DNA of 64,000 nucleotides from Oscillospiraceae bacterium (GTDB lineage: Bacteria > Bacillota > Clostridia > Oscillospirales > Ruminococcaceae): positions 62,001-126,000 of the forward strand of contig JAFQMN010000009.1 of assembly GCA_017414435.1 (NCBI GenBank). Direction: 5' to 3'. The position numbers and the translations under genes are program-made. Positions 8,720-18,238 of this stretch are shown piece by piece. Within the stretch, counting starts at the first letter, position 1. Each line of letters begins with the position of its first letter. A model generated the notes under the pieces. That model was not told the origin of the DNA. It saw nothing but the letters and a program-made list of their open reading frames with translations, and did no database searches.

Positions 8720-10096
8720 TTGAGCTTTGAATATTTAGGATTAAAAGAAATAAATGGTCCTTTAGTAGTTTTGGAGGGCGCGTTAAATATTGCTTTTGAG
8801 GAAATGGTTGAACTTAAATTAGAAGATGGATCGGTTAAGGCTGGCCGTGTTGTTTATTTGGACGATGAAAAAGCAATTATTCAGGTTTTTGAAGGCACTT
8901 ATGGACTTTCGTTGACTAATACAAAAACAATTTGTTCTGGTAGACCGTTGACTTTACCGGTTTCGGAAGAAATTTTAGGGAGAGTGTTTTCTGGTTCTGG
9001 CAAGGCAATTGATGGATTAGGCGAGATCTGTGCGGAAAAGTATTTGGATATTAATGGTGCTCCTCTTAATCCAGTTGCTAGAACTTATCCAAGAGATTTT
9101 ATTCAAACTGGTATTTCTGCTATTGATGCTCTTTCTACTATTATTAGAGGGCAAAAATTACCGATATTTTCTGGCTCGGGCATGCAGCACAATAAATTAG
9201 CAGTTCAAATTGTTAATCAGGCAAGTGTTAAAAACAGCAGCAATGATTTTTGTATTGTTTTTGCAGCAATGGGAGTTAAAAATGATGTAGCAACATTTTT
9301 TAAACGTTCGTTTCAAGAGTCTGGGGTTGCTAATAATGTAGTAATGTTTCTTAATTTATCTAATGATCCTATTGTGGAACGAATATTAACACCAAGGTGT
9401 GCGTTAACTGCTGCGGAGTACCTTGCTTATGAAAAGGGTAAACATGTTTTGGTTATTTTGACAGACATGACAGCATACGCAGAAGCTTTGAGGGAATTTA
9501 GCTCTTCTAAAGGAGAAATCCCTGGCAGGAAAGGATATCCGGGGTATCTTTATTCGGATTTGGCTTCTATTTATGAACGAGCTGGGATTATTGAAGGGTT
9601 AGAAGGTTCTGTTACTCAAATTCCAATTTTAACTATGCCGAATGATGATATTACGCATCCTGTTCCCGATTTGACAGGTTATATTACAGAAGGGCAGATT
9701 GTTTTAGACAGGAATTTAGACCAAAAAGGGATTTATCCGCCAGTTTCAATTTTACCGTCACTTTCGCGTCTTATGAAAGATGGAATAGGAGAAGGCTTTA
9801 CTCGATGGGATCATTCGGTTCTTGCTAATCAATTATTTTCATCTTATGCCAAAGCGCAAGATGCCAGGTCGCTTGCATCTGTTATTGGAGAGGAAGAACT
9901 TTCGGCTTTAGATAAAAAGTATTTAAATTTTGGGAATATGTTGGAAACAGAATTTATTGGACAGTTGGCAAGTGAAAATAGAACGATTGAAGAAACATTG
10001 GATTTAGGATGGAAATTGTTAAAAATGTTCTCTAAAGAAGAACTGGACCGTGTGGATGAGGAAACGTTTAATAGAATTTATGGCTTGAAAAATTAG
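8720..10096 (+). CDS. ntpB: V-type ATPase subunit B
   Basis: Non-catalytic nucleotide-binding subunit, 458 aa. It contains the degenerate loop [12 protein letters not shown] where catalytic subunits have a P-loop, [15 protein letters not shown], and [14 protein letters not shown], all B-subunit signatures. TTG start at 8720 preceded by AAGGTGG. Follows ntpA by 25 bp. Confidence 0.98.
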   Translation: MSFEYLGLKEINGPLVVLEGALNIAFEEMVELKLEDGSVKAGRVVYLDDEKAIIQVFEGTYGLSLTNTKTICSGRPLTLPVSEEILGRVFSGSGKAIDGLGEICAEKYLDINGAPLNPVARTYPRDFIQTGISAIDALSTIIRGQKLPIFSGSGMQHNKLAVQIVNQASVKNSSNDFCIVFAAMGVKNDVATFFKRSFQESGVANNVVMFLNLSNDPIVERILTPRCALTAAEYLAYEKGKHVLVILTDMTAYAEALREFSSSKGEIPGRKGYPGYLYSDLASIYERAGIIEGLEGSVTQIPILTMPNDDITHPVPDLTGYITEGQIVLDRNLDQKGIYPPVSILPSLSRLMKDGIGEGFTRWDHSVLANQLFSSYAKAQDARSLASVIGEEELSALDKKYLNFGNMLETEFIGQLASENRTIEETLDLGWKLLKMFSKEELDRVDEETFNRIYGLKN

Positions 10097-10120
10097 TTGT
10101 AATTTGAGGTGAACGTAAAT

Positions 10121-10744
10121 ATGCATTCAAATAATATATTCCCCACAAAGGGCAACCTTTTGAATTTAAAGAAGAGTTTAGCTCTTTCTAAAATGGGGCA
10201 TAATCTTTTAGGTAGAAAGAAACAGGTGCTTTTGAGAGAAATGATGCGCATGGTTGCGAGTGTTAATAAGATAAAAACAGAGATAGATACCTGTTTTTTT
10301 GATGCATATTCGGCATTAAGGAAAACAAATGCAACATTAGGGTTAAGAACATGTTATGAGATCGCACAAAGCACGTTGACTGATGCGGGTTTAAAGGTGA
10401 ACCAAACAAGCTTAATGGGAGTAGAATTAATTTCGGTTGATTTTAAGCAAAGCAAAAGTATGTGCCAATATTATTTAACAGGGACGGATTCGCAGTTAGA
10501 TGCAACGGTACTTTTATTCAATAAATTGAAGCAAAAGTTAGCAATGCTTGCAGAATTGGAGCATAATATATATAGACTTGCACTTTCTATTAAAAAAACA
10601 GAAAAACGCACAAATGCGCTTAAAAATTTAGTTATTCCTAAGTTTGAAGAAAACATAAAATATATTTCTGATGTGTTGGAAGAACACGAACGTGAAGAGT
10701 TTTCACATCTTAAAGTGATTAAAAGAAACAAGGAAAATCTTTGA
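10121..10744 (+). CDS. ntpD: V-type ATPase subunit D (central rotor shaft)
   Basis: Rotor shaft that turns inside A3B3. About 207 aa, mainly two long helices with the family N-terminus PTKGNLLNLKKSLALSKMG and C-terminal KTEKRTNALKNLVIP. ATG at 10121 is chosen because GAGGTGA (10106-10112) precedes it by 8 nt; the in-frame GTG at 10109 is inside that RBS. Last gene of the ATPase operon; lysS follows after 18 bp and may be co-transcribed. Confidence 0.95.
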   Translation: MHSNNIFPTKGNLLNLKKSLALSKMGHNLLGRKKQVLLREMMRMVASVNKIKTEIDTCFFDAYSALRKTNATLGLRTCYEIAQSTLTDAGLKVNQTSLMGVELISVDFKQSKSMCQYYLTGTDSQLDATVLLFNKLKQKLAMLAELEHNIYRLALSIKKTEKRTNALKNLVIPKFEENIKYISDVLEEHEREEFSHLKVIKRNKENL

Positions 10745-10762
10745 AAAGGATGGATATTTATT

Positions 10763-12274
10763 GTGAGTGAAGGTATAAACAATTTTAATTTAGATTCAAA
10801 TGTTGAGCAGGATGTTATAGATTCTGAGCTACTTAAAATTAGGCGGGCTAAGTTAGAAGATTTGAAACAAACAGGGCAAGATCCGTTTTTAGTTACCAAA
10901 TTTGAAACGAACAAGCAGATCAGCGAAATTAAAAATAATTTTGAAGAGCTACAGGAACAAGAAGTTAAAATAGCTGGGCGAATTGTTTCTTGGCGTGATA
11001 TGGGCAAGGTATCTTTTATAGATTTGCAAGGGGATGACAAAGTTCAGTTGTATTTTAAACTAGAAAATTTACCGCCGGAACAGCATGAAAGTTTTACTAA
11101 ATGGGATATTGGGGATATTGTAGGTGTTTGTGGGAATGTATTTAAAACGAGACGTGGTGAAATTTCTGTTAGAGTAACATCTTGTGAGTTGCTTGCTAAA
11201 TCTTTATTACCGTTACCAGAGAAATTCCATGGCTTGAAAGACACAGATTTACGTTATAGGCAAAGGTATTTAGATTTAATTATGGATAGTGAAGTGAAAA
11301 ATACGTTTATAATTAGATCTAAGGTGCTTAAGGCTATACGCGAATTTTTAGATTCTAAAGGCTTTTTGGAAGTGGAAACGCCAATTTTACAGAACGTTGC
11401 AGGAGGAGCTGCTGCACGGCCATTTGTAACGCATCACAATGCGTTGAATATGGAAATGTTTTTAAGAATAGCGTTGGAGCTTTATCTTAAACGTTTAATT
11501 GTTGGTGGAATTGATAAAGTGTATGAACTAGGCAGAGTGTTTCGCAACGAAGGGATTTCTATTCGGCACAATCCAGAGTTTACTGAGCTGGAGCTTTATG
11601 AGGCTTATAAAGATTATGAAGGGATTATGCAACTTACCGAAGAAATGTTAAGGTTTGTGGCGCAAAAAGTGCTGGGTACTACAAAGATTTTATATGGAGA
11701 TGTGGATTTAGATTTAAGTCAGCCGTTTGAACGTATTACAATGGTTGAAGCTGTTAAAAAATATTCTGGTGTAGATTTTGATGCTATAAAAGACTTGCAG
11801 GCGGCAAGAAAGGCGGCAGATGAGCATAATATAAGCTATAAAACTGAGCATTTAAAAGGAGATATTTTAAATTTATTTTTTGAAGAATTTGCAGAAAAGC
11901 ATTTGATTTCTCCTACATTTGTTATAGATTATCCGGTAGAGATATCACCTTTGGCTAAAAGAAAGCCGACAAACCCAGATTATACTGAAAGGTTTGAATT
12001 GTTTATAGTAGGGAGAGAGTATGCTAATGCGTTTTCGGAATTGAATGATCCGATTGACCAGCGGCAAAGGTTTATGCGGCAGTTACAATTACGGCAGGCA
12101 GGGGATTTAGAAGCTAATTTGCCAGATGAAGACTTTGTGACAGCGCTTGAATATGGAATGCCACCAACTGGTGGGTTGGGAGTGGGAATAGATAGGTTAG
12201 TTATGTTATTAACAAATAGTGAGTCTATTAGAGATGTTTTATTTTTCCCGACGATGAAGCCGTTAGATAAGTAA
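10763..12274 (+). CDS. lysS: Lysyl-tRNA synthetase (class II)
   Basis: Charges tRNA-Lys. 503 aa, standard length: N-terminal OB-fold (about residues 55-160), then the class II core with motif 2 FRNEGISIRHNPEFTELE and motif 3 GLGVGIDRLVMLL. GTG start with AAAAGGATGG upstream. It follows the V-ATPase operon without a visible terminator or promoter. No T-box leader is possible in the 18-bp gap. Confidence 0.98.
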   Translation: MSEGINNFNLDSNVEQDVIDSELLKIRRAKLEDLKQTGQDPFLVTKFETNKQISEIKNNFEELQEQEVKIAGRIVSWRDMGKVSFIDLQGDDKVQLYFKLENLPPEQHESFTKWDIGDIVGVCGNVFKTRRGEISVRVTSCELLAKSLLPLPEKFHGLKDTDLRYRQRYLDLIMDSEVKNTFIIRSKVLKAIREFLDSKGFLEVETPILQNVAGGAAARPFVTHHNALNMEMFLRIALELYLKRLIVGGIDKVYELGRVFRNEGISIRHNPEFTELELYEAYKDYEGIMQLTEEMLRFVAQKVLGTTKILYGDVDLDLSQPFERITMVEAVKKYSGVDFDAIKDLQAARKAADEHNISYKTEHLKGDILNLFFEEFAEKHLISPTFVIDYPVEISPLAKRKPTNPDYTERFELFIVGREYANAFSELNDPIDQRQRFMRQLQLRQAGDLEANLPDEDFVTALEYGMPPTGGLGVGIDRLVMLLTNSESIRDVLFFPTMKPLDK

Positions 12275-12350
12275 ATTTGAATCAATTGTGTAATGCTAAG
12301 TGGAAATATGGATTTAAGGTTAAAAAAGTAAAGAGTGTGAGAGATTAAAG

Positions 12351-12791
12351 ATGCCAAAAGACTATATCTTAAGAAAAGCAACTGTAGAAGATTGCAAGGG
12401 CGTTTATGATTTGATATGTGAACTAGAAGATGAAACATTTAATTATTCTAAATTTTTGGATATATTCTGTGTGCAGTTGAGCGATAAAAACTATTATTGT
12501 CTTGTTTGCGAAAAAGAGCAAAAGATAGTTGGGGTTTTGAATTTACGATTTGAAGCACAGTTACATCATACAGATTATATTGCGGAAATTATGGAGTTTG
12601 TTGTTAGCTCTTTATGTAGAAATATGGGGATAGGAAAGGAAATTTTTAAGAAAGCTAGCCAAATTGCACGAGAGTTTGGTTGCGTTCAAATTGAGGTGGC
12701 AAGCAATAAGTTACGAAAAGATGCACATCGTTTTTACTTACGAGAAGGTATGCAGAATTGCCACTTTAAATTTTTTAAATCTTTATTATAA
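12351..12791 (+). CDS. GNAT family N-acetyltransferase
   Basis: 146-aa acetyl-CoA-dependent acyltransferase fold; substrate unknown. The beta4-alpha3 region IAEIMEFVVSSLCRNMGIGKEIFKKA carries the acetyl-CoA pyrophosphate-binding R/QxxGxG/A-like motif (CRNMGIGK), and the C-terminus HRFYLREGM is the usual GNAT ending. ATG start. No obvious functional partner nearby: lysS is upstream and a TfoX-like gene downstream. Confidence 0.88.
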   Translation: MPKDYILRKATVEDCKGVYDLICELEDETFNYSKFLDIFCVQLSDKNYYCLVCEKEQKIVGVLNLRFEAQLHHTDYIAEIMEFVVSSLCRNMGIGKEIFKKASQIAREFGCVQIEVASNKLRKDAHRFYLREGMQNCHFKFFKSLL

Positions 12792-12854
12792 TTCAGTAGT
12801 AGGAAAAACTATAACAAGGCTACAAAATACAAATTTAACTAAAAAGGGTGTTTT

Positions 12855-13175
12855 ATGGCATCGAGCAAAAGTTATTTAGATTTTATTTTGAATCAGTTAT
12901 CTGAATTAGAAAATATTACATACAGAGCTATGATGGGCGAGTATATTATCTACTATAATGAAAAGATAATCGGTGGAATTTATGATGATAGGTTACTTGT
13001 TAAGCCAATTAGATCGGCATTAGCTTATATGAAAAACATTGAATACAAAAAGCCTTATGATGGTGCTAAAGAAATGCTGATGGTTGATGATGTGGATGAT
13101 GAGCAATATTTAGTTGGTTTGTTTAAGGCTATGTATGCTGAACTTAAAAAATCCAATTTAAAAAAGAAAATTTAA
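12855..13175 (+). CDS. TfoX/Sxy N-terminal-domain-like protein
   Basis: 106 aa. The segment MMGEYIIYYNEKIIGGIYDDRLLVKP matches the core of TfoX/Sxy N-terminal domains. Full Sxy proteins regulate competence in Proteobacteria, but stand-alone Firmicutes versions have no established role, so no function is assigned. ATG start with AAAGGGTG RBS. A 100-bp gap with no clear terminator separates it from ruvX. Confidence 0.8.
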   Translation: MASSKSYLDFILNQLSELENITYRAMMGEYIIYYNEKIIGGIYDDRLLVKPIRSALAYMKNIEYKKPYDGAKEMLMVDDVDDEQYLVGLFKAMYAELKKSNLKKKI

Positions 13176-13275
13176 ATTTAAAGTTAGTTTGCTTTTTTTG
13201 TTGTGTTGTGTTACTATAGTTATTGTATGATAATATTTAATATGTTCGCTTTAATTAGTTTAGGAGCGCAAATAT

Positions 13276-13710
13276 ATGAAAATAATGGCAATTGATTTTG
13301 GTGATGCCAGAACAGGAGTTGCAATGTGCGACCCTCTGGAGATGTTAGCCTCACCTTTTAAAGTGATTAAGCAAAAAGATATAGCACAATTAGTTGAAGA
13401 AATTACATTGATTGCCAAAGAACAGAATGTGGAAAGAATTGTGGTGGGGTACCCCAAGAATATGAATGGCTCTAACGGTGAACGTGTTGCCAAAACAGAA
13501 AGGTTAGTGAACAAATTAAAACTTGCTACAAAATTAGACGTTGTGCTCTGGGATGAACGCAGTACAACGGTTTTGGCACATAAAATTTTAAAAGATAATG
13601 AGGTTTTTGGCAAAAAGCGCAAAAATATTGTTGATGCGGTGGCAGCAGTTTTGATTTTAGAAAATTATATTAAATTTAAAAAATCTAGGGAGCGAGAGGT
13701 AATAGAATAA
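13276..13710 (+). CDS. ruvX: Holliday junction resolvase-like RNase RuvX (YqgF)
   Basis: RNase H-like fold nuclease linked to 16S rRNA 5' processing and proposed as a resolvase. 144 aa, standard length. It starts IMAIDFGDARTGVAMCDP, with the catalytic Asp in the DFG motif; VGYPKNMNGS and the WDERSTT motif with conserved acidic residues also match. ATG with TTAGGAGCG RBS. It overlaps the start of the PHP gene by 1 base. Confidence 0.94.
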   Translation: MKIMAIDFGDARTGVAMCDPLEMLASPFKVIKQKDIAQLVEEITLIAKEQNVERIVVGYPKNMNGSNGERVAKTERLVNKLKLATKLDVVLWDERSTTVLAHKILKDNEVFGKKRKNIVDAVAAVLILENYIKFKKSREREVIE

Positions 13711-14492
13711 TGTATGATTCCCATGTGCATAGTGAAAACTCGAAGGATGGGCATGACAGTGTGCAAAAGATTGCAGATTATTTACCTAATGTTGGGATTG
13801 TTTCTTGTGCGATAACTGACCATTGTGAATTAGTTAAAGAGACGCAGTTTGATGATGTAAGAAAACGTATGGAAAAGATTGAAGCTGAAATTGAAGAAGT
13901 GAACGAAGCTAAAAAGAATAATATTATGTTTGGTATAGAGCTTGGTTCTGCGCAGATGGATACAGCATTGGCTGAGAAGATAATAAATTCTTTTAACTTT
14001 GATGTGATTTTAGGCTCAGTGCATTCTGTGCCGGATTTTGATGATGTTTATAAACTGCGTGAAGGAACAGATGCAGAGCGGATTAGAAGGGTTTTAAAAA
14101 GCTATTTTGATGAAATAAAGAAATTAGTTATTTGGAATAAATTTGACGTATTGACACATTTGTGGTATCCTGTTAGATATATAAATTTACAAGAACAAAT
14201 ATTCTTTGAATTTAAAACAGAAATGGAAGAGATTTTAAGCTTATTGGCACAAAACAACAAAGCTTTAGAGGTTAATACTAAAGCTTCTGGCAAAGATTTA
14301 ACTCCGTTTATTTTAACTTGTGTTCAGCTTTTTGCCAAAAATGGCGGTAAGTTTATAACTTTGGGTTCTGATGCACACTATGTTGAAGACATTGGTTATG
14401 ATTTTAATAGAATGATAAAAATGCTGCACGATTGCGGCTTTAAATATTATGTGTATTATAAAAACAGAGAACCTATAACGGTTCAAATTTAA
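13710..14492 (+). CDS. PHP-domain phosphoesterase, histidinol-phosphatase-like
   Basis: 260-aa metal-dependent PHP hydrolase. The metal ligands are visible: HVHSENSKDG near the N-terminus, AITDHCEL, ILGSVHSV and the C-terminal GSDAHY. Length and motif order match HisJ-type histidinol-phosphate phosphatases, but no his genes are nearby, so the substrate is open. ATG start overlapping the ruvX stop. Confidence 0.85.
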   Translation: MYDSHVHSENSKDGHDSVQKIADYLPNVGIVSCAITDHCELVKETQFDDVRKRMEKIEAEIEEVNEAKKNNIMFGIELGSAQMDTALAEKIINSFNFDVILGSVHSVPDFDDVYKLREGTDAERIRRVLKSYFDEIKKLVIWNKFDVLTHLWYPVRYINLQEQIFFEFKTEMEEILSLLAQNNKALEVNTKASGKDLTPFILTCVQLFAKNGGKFITLGSDAHYVEDIGYDFNRMIKMLHDCGFKYYVYYKNREPITVQI

Positions 14493-14518
14493 ATAAGAAA
14501 GGAAGATATAAATTTATT

Positions 14519-15424
14519 GTGTTGAGCAGTGTAACGGTAAAGGCACCTGCAAAGTTAAATTTAAGCTTAGACATTATAGATTCAGGCGAAGATGATTACC
14601 ACCTTATGCGGACTGTCATGCAGACAGTCGATTTGGAAGATGAGATAATTATTAAAAAGAACAATTTGGGGCAGATCAATTTATCTTGTGACAACAAAGA
14701 TGTTCCTCAAGGTGCAGAGAATTTAGCATATAAAGCAGCGCTTGTGTTTTTTGAAGAAGCGCGAATAGAAGATATTGGGGTAGATATAGTAATAAATAAA
14801 AATATCCCTATAGCTGCAGGGCTTGCTGGAGGTAGTGCAGATGCAGCAGGAGTGTTAGTAGGTTTAAATGAACTGTATGAAACGAATTTTAAAGATGACA
14901 AACTTTGTGAGATGGTGTTAAGTTTAGGAGCAGATATACCATTTTGTATAAAAGGCGGAATTAAATTAGCAGATGGAATAGGTGAGATTTTTACACCGTT
15001 GCCTCAGCTTCCAGAGTGCTATTTTGTGATTGTTAAGCCACAGGAATCAATGTCGACAAAAATAGCATTTGAACTGTTTGATAAATTTGGCTCTTTTAAA
15101 AAGCCTGATGTAGATAGTATGGTGGCAGGAATTGTTGCGCAAAATTTAGATGTTATAGCAGAACATATGTGCAATGAATTTGAAGAACCAGTTTCTGCTC
15201 GTGTTCCAGAAATTGTAAAAATAAAGCATACGCTACTTGAATGCGAAGCTATTGGTGCTAGTATGACAGGGAGCGGTACGGCAGTATTCGGTCTTTTTAA
15301 TAATAAAAATAAAGCAAAAAAGTGTGTTAAAATTTTAGAGGAAAGCTATAAAAACGTTTTTTTAGCTACTCCTATTGATGTTGGTGCAACAGTGGTGAAG
15401 AAAGATGAATGGTCTGTTAGTTAG
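14519..15424 (+). CDS. ispE: 4-(cytidine 5'-diphospho)-2-C-methyl-D-erythritol kinase
   Basis: GHMP kinase of the MEP isoprenoid pathway. 301 aa. It begins VKAPAKLNLSLDI, has the ATP loop PIAAGLAGGSADAAGVL near residue 95-110 and a C-terminal GASMTGSGTAVFG motif 3. GTG start at 14519 (or TTG 14522) after AAAGGAAG. Followed 9 bp later by the RNase J gene. Confidence 0.96.
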   Translation: MLSSVTVKAPAKLNLSLDIIDSGEDDYHLMRTVMQTVDLEDEIIIKKNNLGQINLSCDNKDVPQGAENLAYKAALVFFEEARIEDIGVDIVINKNIPIAAGLAGGSADAAGVLVGLNELYETNFKDDKLCEMVLSLGADIPFCIKGGIKLADGIGEIFTPLPQLPECYFVIVKPQESMSTKIAFELFDKFGSFKKPDVDSMVAGIVAQNLDVIAEHMCNEFEEPVSARVPEIVKIKHTLLECEAIGASMTGSGTAVFGLFNNKNKAKKCVKILEESYKNVFLATPIDVGATVVKKDEWSVS

Positions 15425-15432
15425 GGGGACAA

Positions 15433-17238
15433 ATGAACTTAATAAAAAAAGGTAAAGGTGCGACTAAAAAAAATATGCCAAAACGAATAAATAGAGCAAA
15501 TATACAAAATGAAAAAGTGAGAGAAGTTTCGCAGAAGTCTTTGAAACAAGATAGGCATATTGCTAAAAACAAAAAAGCATTAAATATTATACCGCTTGGA
15601 GGAATTAATGAAATAGGGAAAAACATGACCGTGATTGAATATGGCAATGATATGTTTATTGTAGATTGCGGCCTTGCGTTCCCGGATATGGATATGCCGG
15701 GTGTTGATATTGTTATACCGGATTTTACGTATCTTGAAAAAAATGCATCAAAGATAAAAGGTATAGTACTTACTCATGGGCATGAAGACCATATAGGAGG
15801 GTTATCGTACTTATTAAAGAAAATAAATGTGCCAGTTTATGGTACACTTTTAACAATTAGCTTAGTTAAAGGTAAGCTAAGCGAAGCAGGTATATTACGA
15901 ACTTGCAAACTTAATGTGGTAACAGCGGGCGATGTAGTTAAACTAGGTTGCTTTAATGTTGAATTTATTCACGTGAACCATTCCATTCCGGATGCATGTG
16001 CATTAGCAGTACACACACCGATTGGTATTTTGATTCATATGGGTGATTTTAAAGTAGATTATACGCCGATTGAAGGGAAAGCAATTGACCTTGCACGTTT
16101 TGGCGAGCTCGGCAGGAAAGGAGTACTTGCTTTACTTTCAGATTCCACAAATTCAGAGCGAGTTGGAGTTTCTCCGAGTGAACAAACCGTGGGAGATTCG
16201 TTTGAAAAATTATTTAAAAAAGCGGCAGATAAACGTTTGATTATAGCTACTTTTGCATCGAATATTCATAGAATAAAACAGATAGTGAAAGCGGCAGAAG
16301 ATAACAAGAGAAAAGTTGCGGTTTCTGGCCGAAGCATGATTAATGTTGTGGCTACAGCAATAGAGTTAGGGTATATTAAACCTAAGGCTGGCACTATGAT
16401 TGACATAGACAAGGCAAGTAAATTCAATGGCAATAATATTGTGATAATCACAACTGGCAGTCAAGGAGAGCCGCTTTCTGCACTGCGAAGAATGGCAAGT
16501 GGAGAGCATAAAAAGATAACGGTTAACAAAGATGATTTTATTATTATTTCAGCATCACCAATTCCAGGAAATGAGAAATATATTTATAGCGTTATAAACG
16601 ATTTAATGATGCTTGGTGCTGATGTTGTTTATGAAAGTATGTATCAGATTCATGTTTCGGGGCATGCTTACCAAAACGAACAAAAATTGATAATGAGCAT
16701 TGTAAAACCTAAATTTTTTATACCTGTTCATGGTGAATATAGACATCTTAAAAAACATGCAAGCACAGCGGAACAAATGGGTATTTTACCGGAAAATATT
16801 ATTATACCGGAGTTAGGGCATGTAATAGAAATTTCTAAGGATGAAATCAAGTTTGGAAAGACAGTTGCAGCAGGGAATATTATGGTTGATGGTATTGGGG
16901 TAGGCGATGTGGGAAGCATTGTTTTAAGAGACAGAAAATTGCTGGCTGAGGATGGTTTGATGGTAGTTACTGTGGTAATAAACCGTGAAGATTTTACTAC
17001 TTTAGCTGGGCCGGATATAATCTCTAGAGGGTTCGTTTATATGAGAGAATCGGAACAGTTAATTGACGAAGCACGGGGGGTGACAAAGGATATATTAAAT
17101 GAATGCAAGTTACAAAAGGTTAAAGAATGGAATAATATAAAAAACAAAATAAGAGAAGGGCTTTCGGATCTGTTTTATAAAAAAACAGGTCGATCACCTA
17201 TGGTGTTGCCAATTATAGAGGTTATAAATAAAAAATAA
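15433..17238 (+). CDS. rnj: Ribonuclease J
   Basis: Metallo-beta-lactamase/beta-CASP RNase with 5'-exo and endonuclease activity in mRNA decay and rRNA maturation. 601 aa. The zinc motif THGHEDHIGG, FIHVNHSIPDA, and beta-CASP motifs ISASPIPGNE and PVHGEYRHL are visible. The first ~45 residues form a basic Lys/Arg-rich extension before LNIIPLGGINEIGKN, longer than many homologues. Which paralogue (J1 or J2) cannot be decided. Next gene is a rubrerythrin. Confidence 0.96.
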   Translation: MNLIKKGKGATKKNMPKRINRANIQNEKVREVSQKSLKQDRHIAKNKKALNIIPLGGINEIGKNMTVIEYGNDMFIVDCGLAFPDMDMPGVDIVIPDFTYLEKNASKIKGIVLTHGHEDHIGGLSYLLKKINVPVYGTLLTISLVKGKLSEAGILRTCKLNVVTAGDVVKLGCFNVEFIHVNHSIPDACALAVHTPIGILIHMGDFKVDYTPIEGKAIDLARFGELGRKGVLALLSDSTNSERVGVSPSEQTVGDSFEKLFKKAADKRLIIATFASNIHRIKQIVKAAEDNKRKVAVSGRSMINVVATAIELGYIKPKAGTMIDIDKASKFNGNNIVIITTGSQGEPLSALRRMASGEHKKITVNKDDFIIISASPIPGNEKYIYSVINDLMMLGADVVYESMYQIHVSGHAYQNEQKLIMSIVKPKFFIPVHGEYRHLKKHASTAEQMGILPENIIIPELGHVIEISKDEIKFGKTVAAGNIMVDGIGVGDVGSIVLRDRKLLAEDGLMVVTVVINREDFTTLAGPDIISRGFVYMRESEQLIDEARGVTKDILNECKLQKVKEWNNIKNKIREGLSDLFYKKTGRSPMVLPIIEVINKK

Positions 17239-17251
17239 AGGGGAGTTTAGC

Positions 17252-17776
17252 ATGGAATTTAACCAAAGTAAGACATACCAGAATTTGCAAGCAGCTTTTG
17301 CTGGAGAATCGCAAGCAAGGAATAAGTACACGTATTTTGCATCTAAGGCATGTAAAGAAGGCTATAATAAAATTGCATCAATTTTTGAAGAGACAGCCGG
17401 TAACGAAAAAGAACATGCAAAAATTTGGTTTAAACTTTTAAATTCAGGTATTGGGTCAACAGAAGAGAATTTGAAGGCTGCAGCTGATGGAGAAGCTTAT
17501 GAGGCTGAGATTATGTATGTTCAATTTGCAAAGGATGCTAAGGCTGAAGGCTATGAAAATATAGCTGCACTTTTTGAAGAGGTTGGGCAGATAGAAAAGT
17601 CGCACAAAGAGAGATATGAACGTTTATTAGAACAAGTTAGAAATGGTACGGTATTTTCTAGAGAAAAACCGGTAATTTGGATTTGCAGCAATTGTGGATA
17701 TTCCCAAACTTCGGCAGAAGCACCGGATGAATGCCCAGTTTGTAGCCACTCAAAAGCTTATTTTTATTGTGAATAG
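17252..17776 (+). CDS. Rubrerythrin
   Basis: Non-haem di-iron peroxidase protecting anaerobes against H2O2. 174 aa: ferritin-like domain with Glu-rich helices (AGESQARNKY, ETAGNEKEH, EVGQIEKSH) and a C-terminal rubredoxin-like knuckle with two Cys pairs (CSNCGY and CPVCSH). AAGGGGAG RBS. It ends a transcription unit: a strong hairpin terminator begins 20 bp downstream. Indicates an anaerobic lifestyle. Confidence 0.97.
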   Translation: MEFNQSKTYQNLQAAFAGESQARNKYTYFASKACKEGYNKIASIFEETAGNEKEHAKIWFKLLNSGIGSTEENLKAAADGEAYEAEIMYVQFAKDAKAEGYENIAALFEEVGQIEKSHKERYERLLEQVRNGTVFSREKPVIWICSNCGYSQTSAEAPDECPVCSHSKAYFYCE

Positions 17777-17795
17777 ATAGAAAATAAAATAAAAT

Positions 17796-17838
17796 AAAAT
17801 TTAAGCAGGCTCTGATGTTAAGAGTCTGCTTAAATTTT
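17796..17838 (+). terminator. Rho-independent terminator after rubrerythrin
   Basis: Long inverted repeat: TTAAGCAG (17801-17808) with flanking bases pairs with CTGCTTAA (17826-17833), extended on both sides to about 18 bp with a 7-nt loop, ending in a T-rich arm. Closes the rubrerythrin unit. Confidence 0.8.
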
Positions 17839-17941
17839 ATTTGCGCATGGGCTTTTTGTTTAGGCTTAAAGTGTAAGTGATGTTGATAAGAGTGCTAATG
17901 ATTTTTGACATTACAATGTATTGAAGAGAACAAACATAGTT

Positions 17942-17977
17942 ATAGCGGGAACAACTACGCAAAGTTGTTTCCGCTAT
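17942..17977 (+). terminator. Second strong hairpin in the gap before the RiPP locus
   Basis: A 15-bp stem (ATAGCGG..AACAACT with AGTTGTT..CCGCTAT) with a 6-nt loop, followed by TTTT. It looks like a second terminator that insulates the RiPP cluster. Nothing recognisable as a gene lies between this and the first terminator (about 100 bp). Confidence 0.75.
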
Positions 17978-18072
17978 TTTTCAAAAGATGTTTGTTTGTT
18001 TATTTAGGAGTACACAATAGAATAGAATGAATATAAAGATATAACAACAAATTATTTTTAGCAGGCAAGCTT

Positions 18073-18089
18073 TTCGACAAAGTTCGACA
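18073..18089 (+). promoter_or_regulatory. Tandem Spo0A (0A) boxes
   Basis: Two exact copies of TTCGACA (18073-18079 and 18083-18089), the reverse complement of the 0A-box core TGTCGAA, start exactly 10 bp apart, so on one helix face. Tandem 0A boxes with this spacing occur in Spo0A-activated promoters such as spoIIG of Bacillus. They lie upstream of the radical SAM promoter, suggesting Spo0A control of the RiPP cluster; binding itself is inferred. Confidence 0.6.
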
Positions 18090-18104
18090 AAAATGGGGGG
18101 GGTA

Positions 18105-18132
18105 TTGAGAATTTTCTTGTAGATCATATACT
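18105..18132 (+). promoter_or_regulatory. Likely promoter of the RiPP operon, preceded by a G8 tract
   Basis: TTGAGA (18105-18110), a 16-bp spacer and TATACT (18127-18132) form a reasonable sigma-A promoter, leaving a leader of about 100 nt before the maturase ATG. A run of eight G (18095-18102), very unusual in this AT-rich sequence, lies between the 0A boxes and the -35 element. Length change there would alter spacing between activator and polymerase. Confidence 0.6.
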
Positions 18133-18238
18133 AAAAATATAAAAAATTAATGGATTGATAAGTGTTTTTGGATGTATATCTGAGCTTTAATATTAAAATA
18201 GTACGTTATATTTTTAAATTTTAGAAAGGAGCAACTTT

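Noticed and set aside
17839-17941. Possible small RNA gene between two terminators, with a TTGACA at 17905
   Set aside because: No acceptable -10 element at the right distance and no ORF; any transcript would be under about 60 nt.
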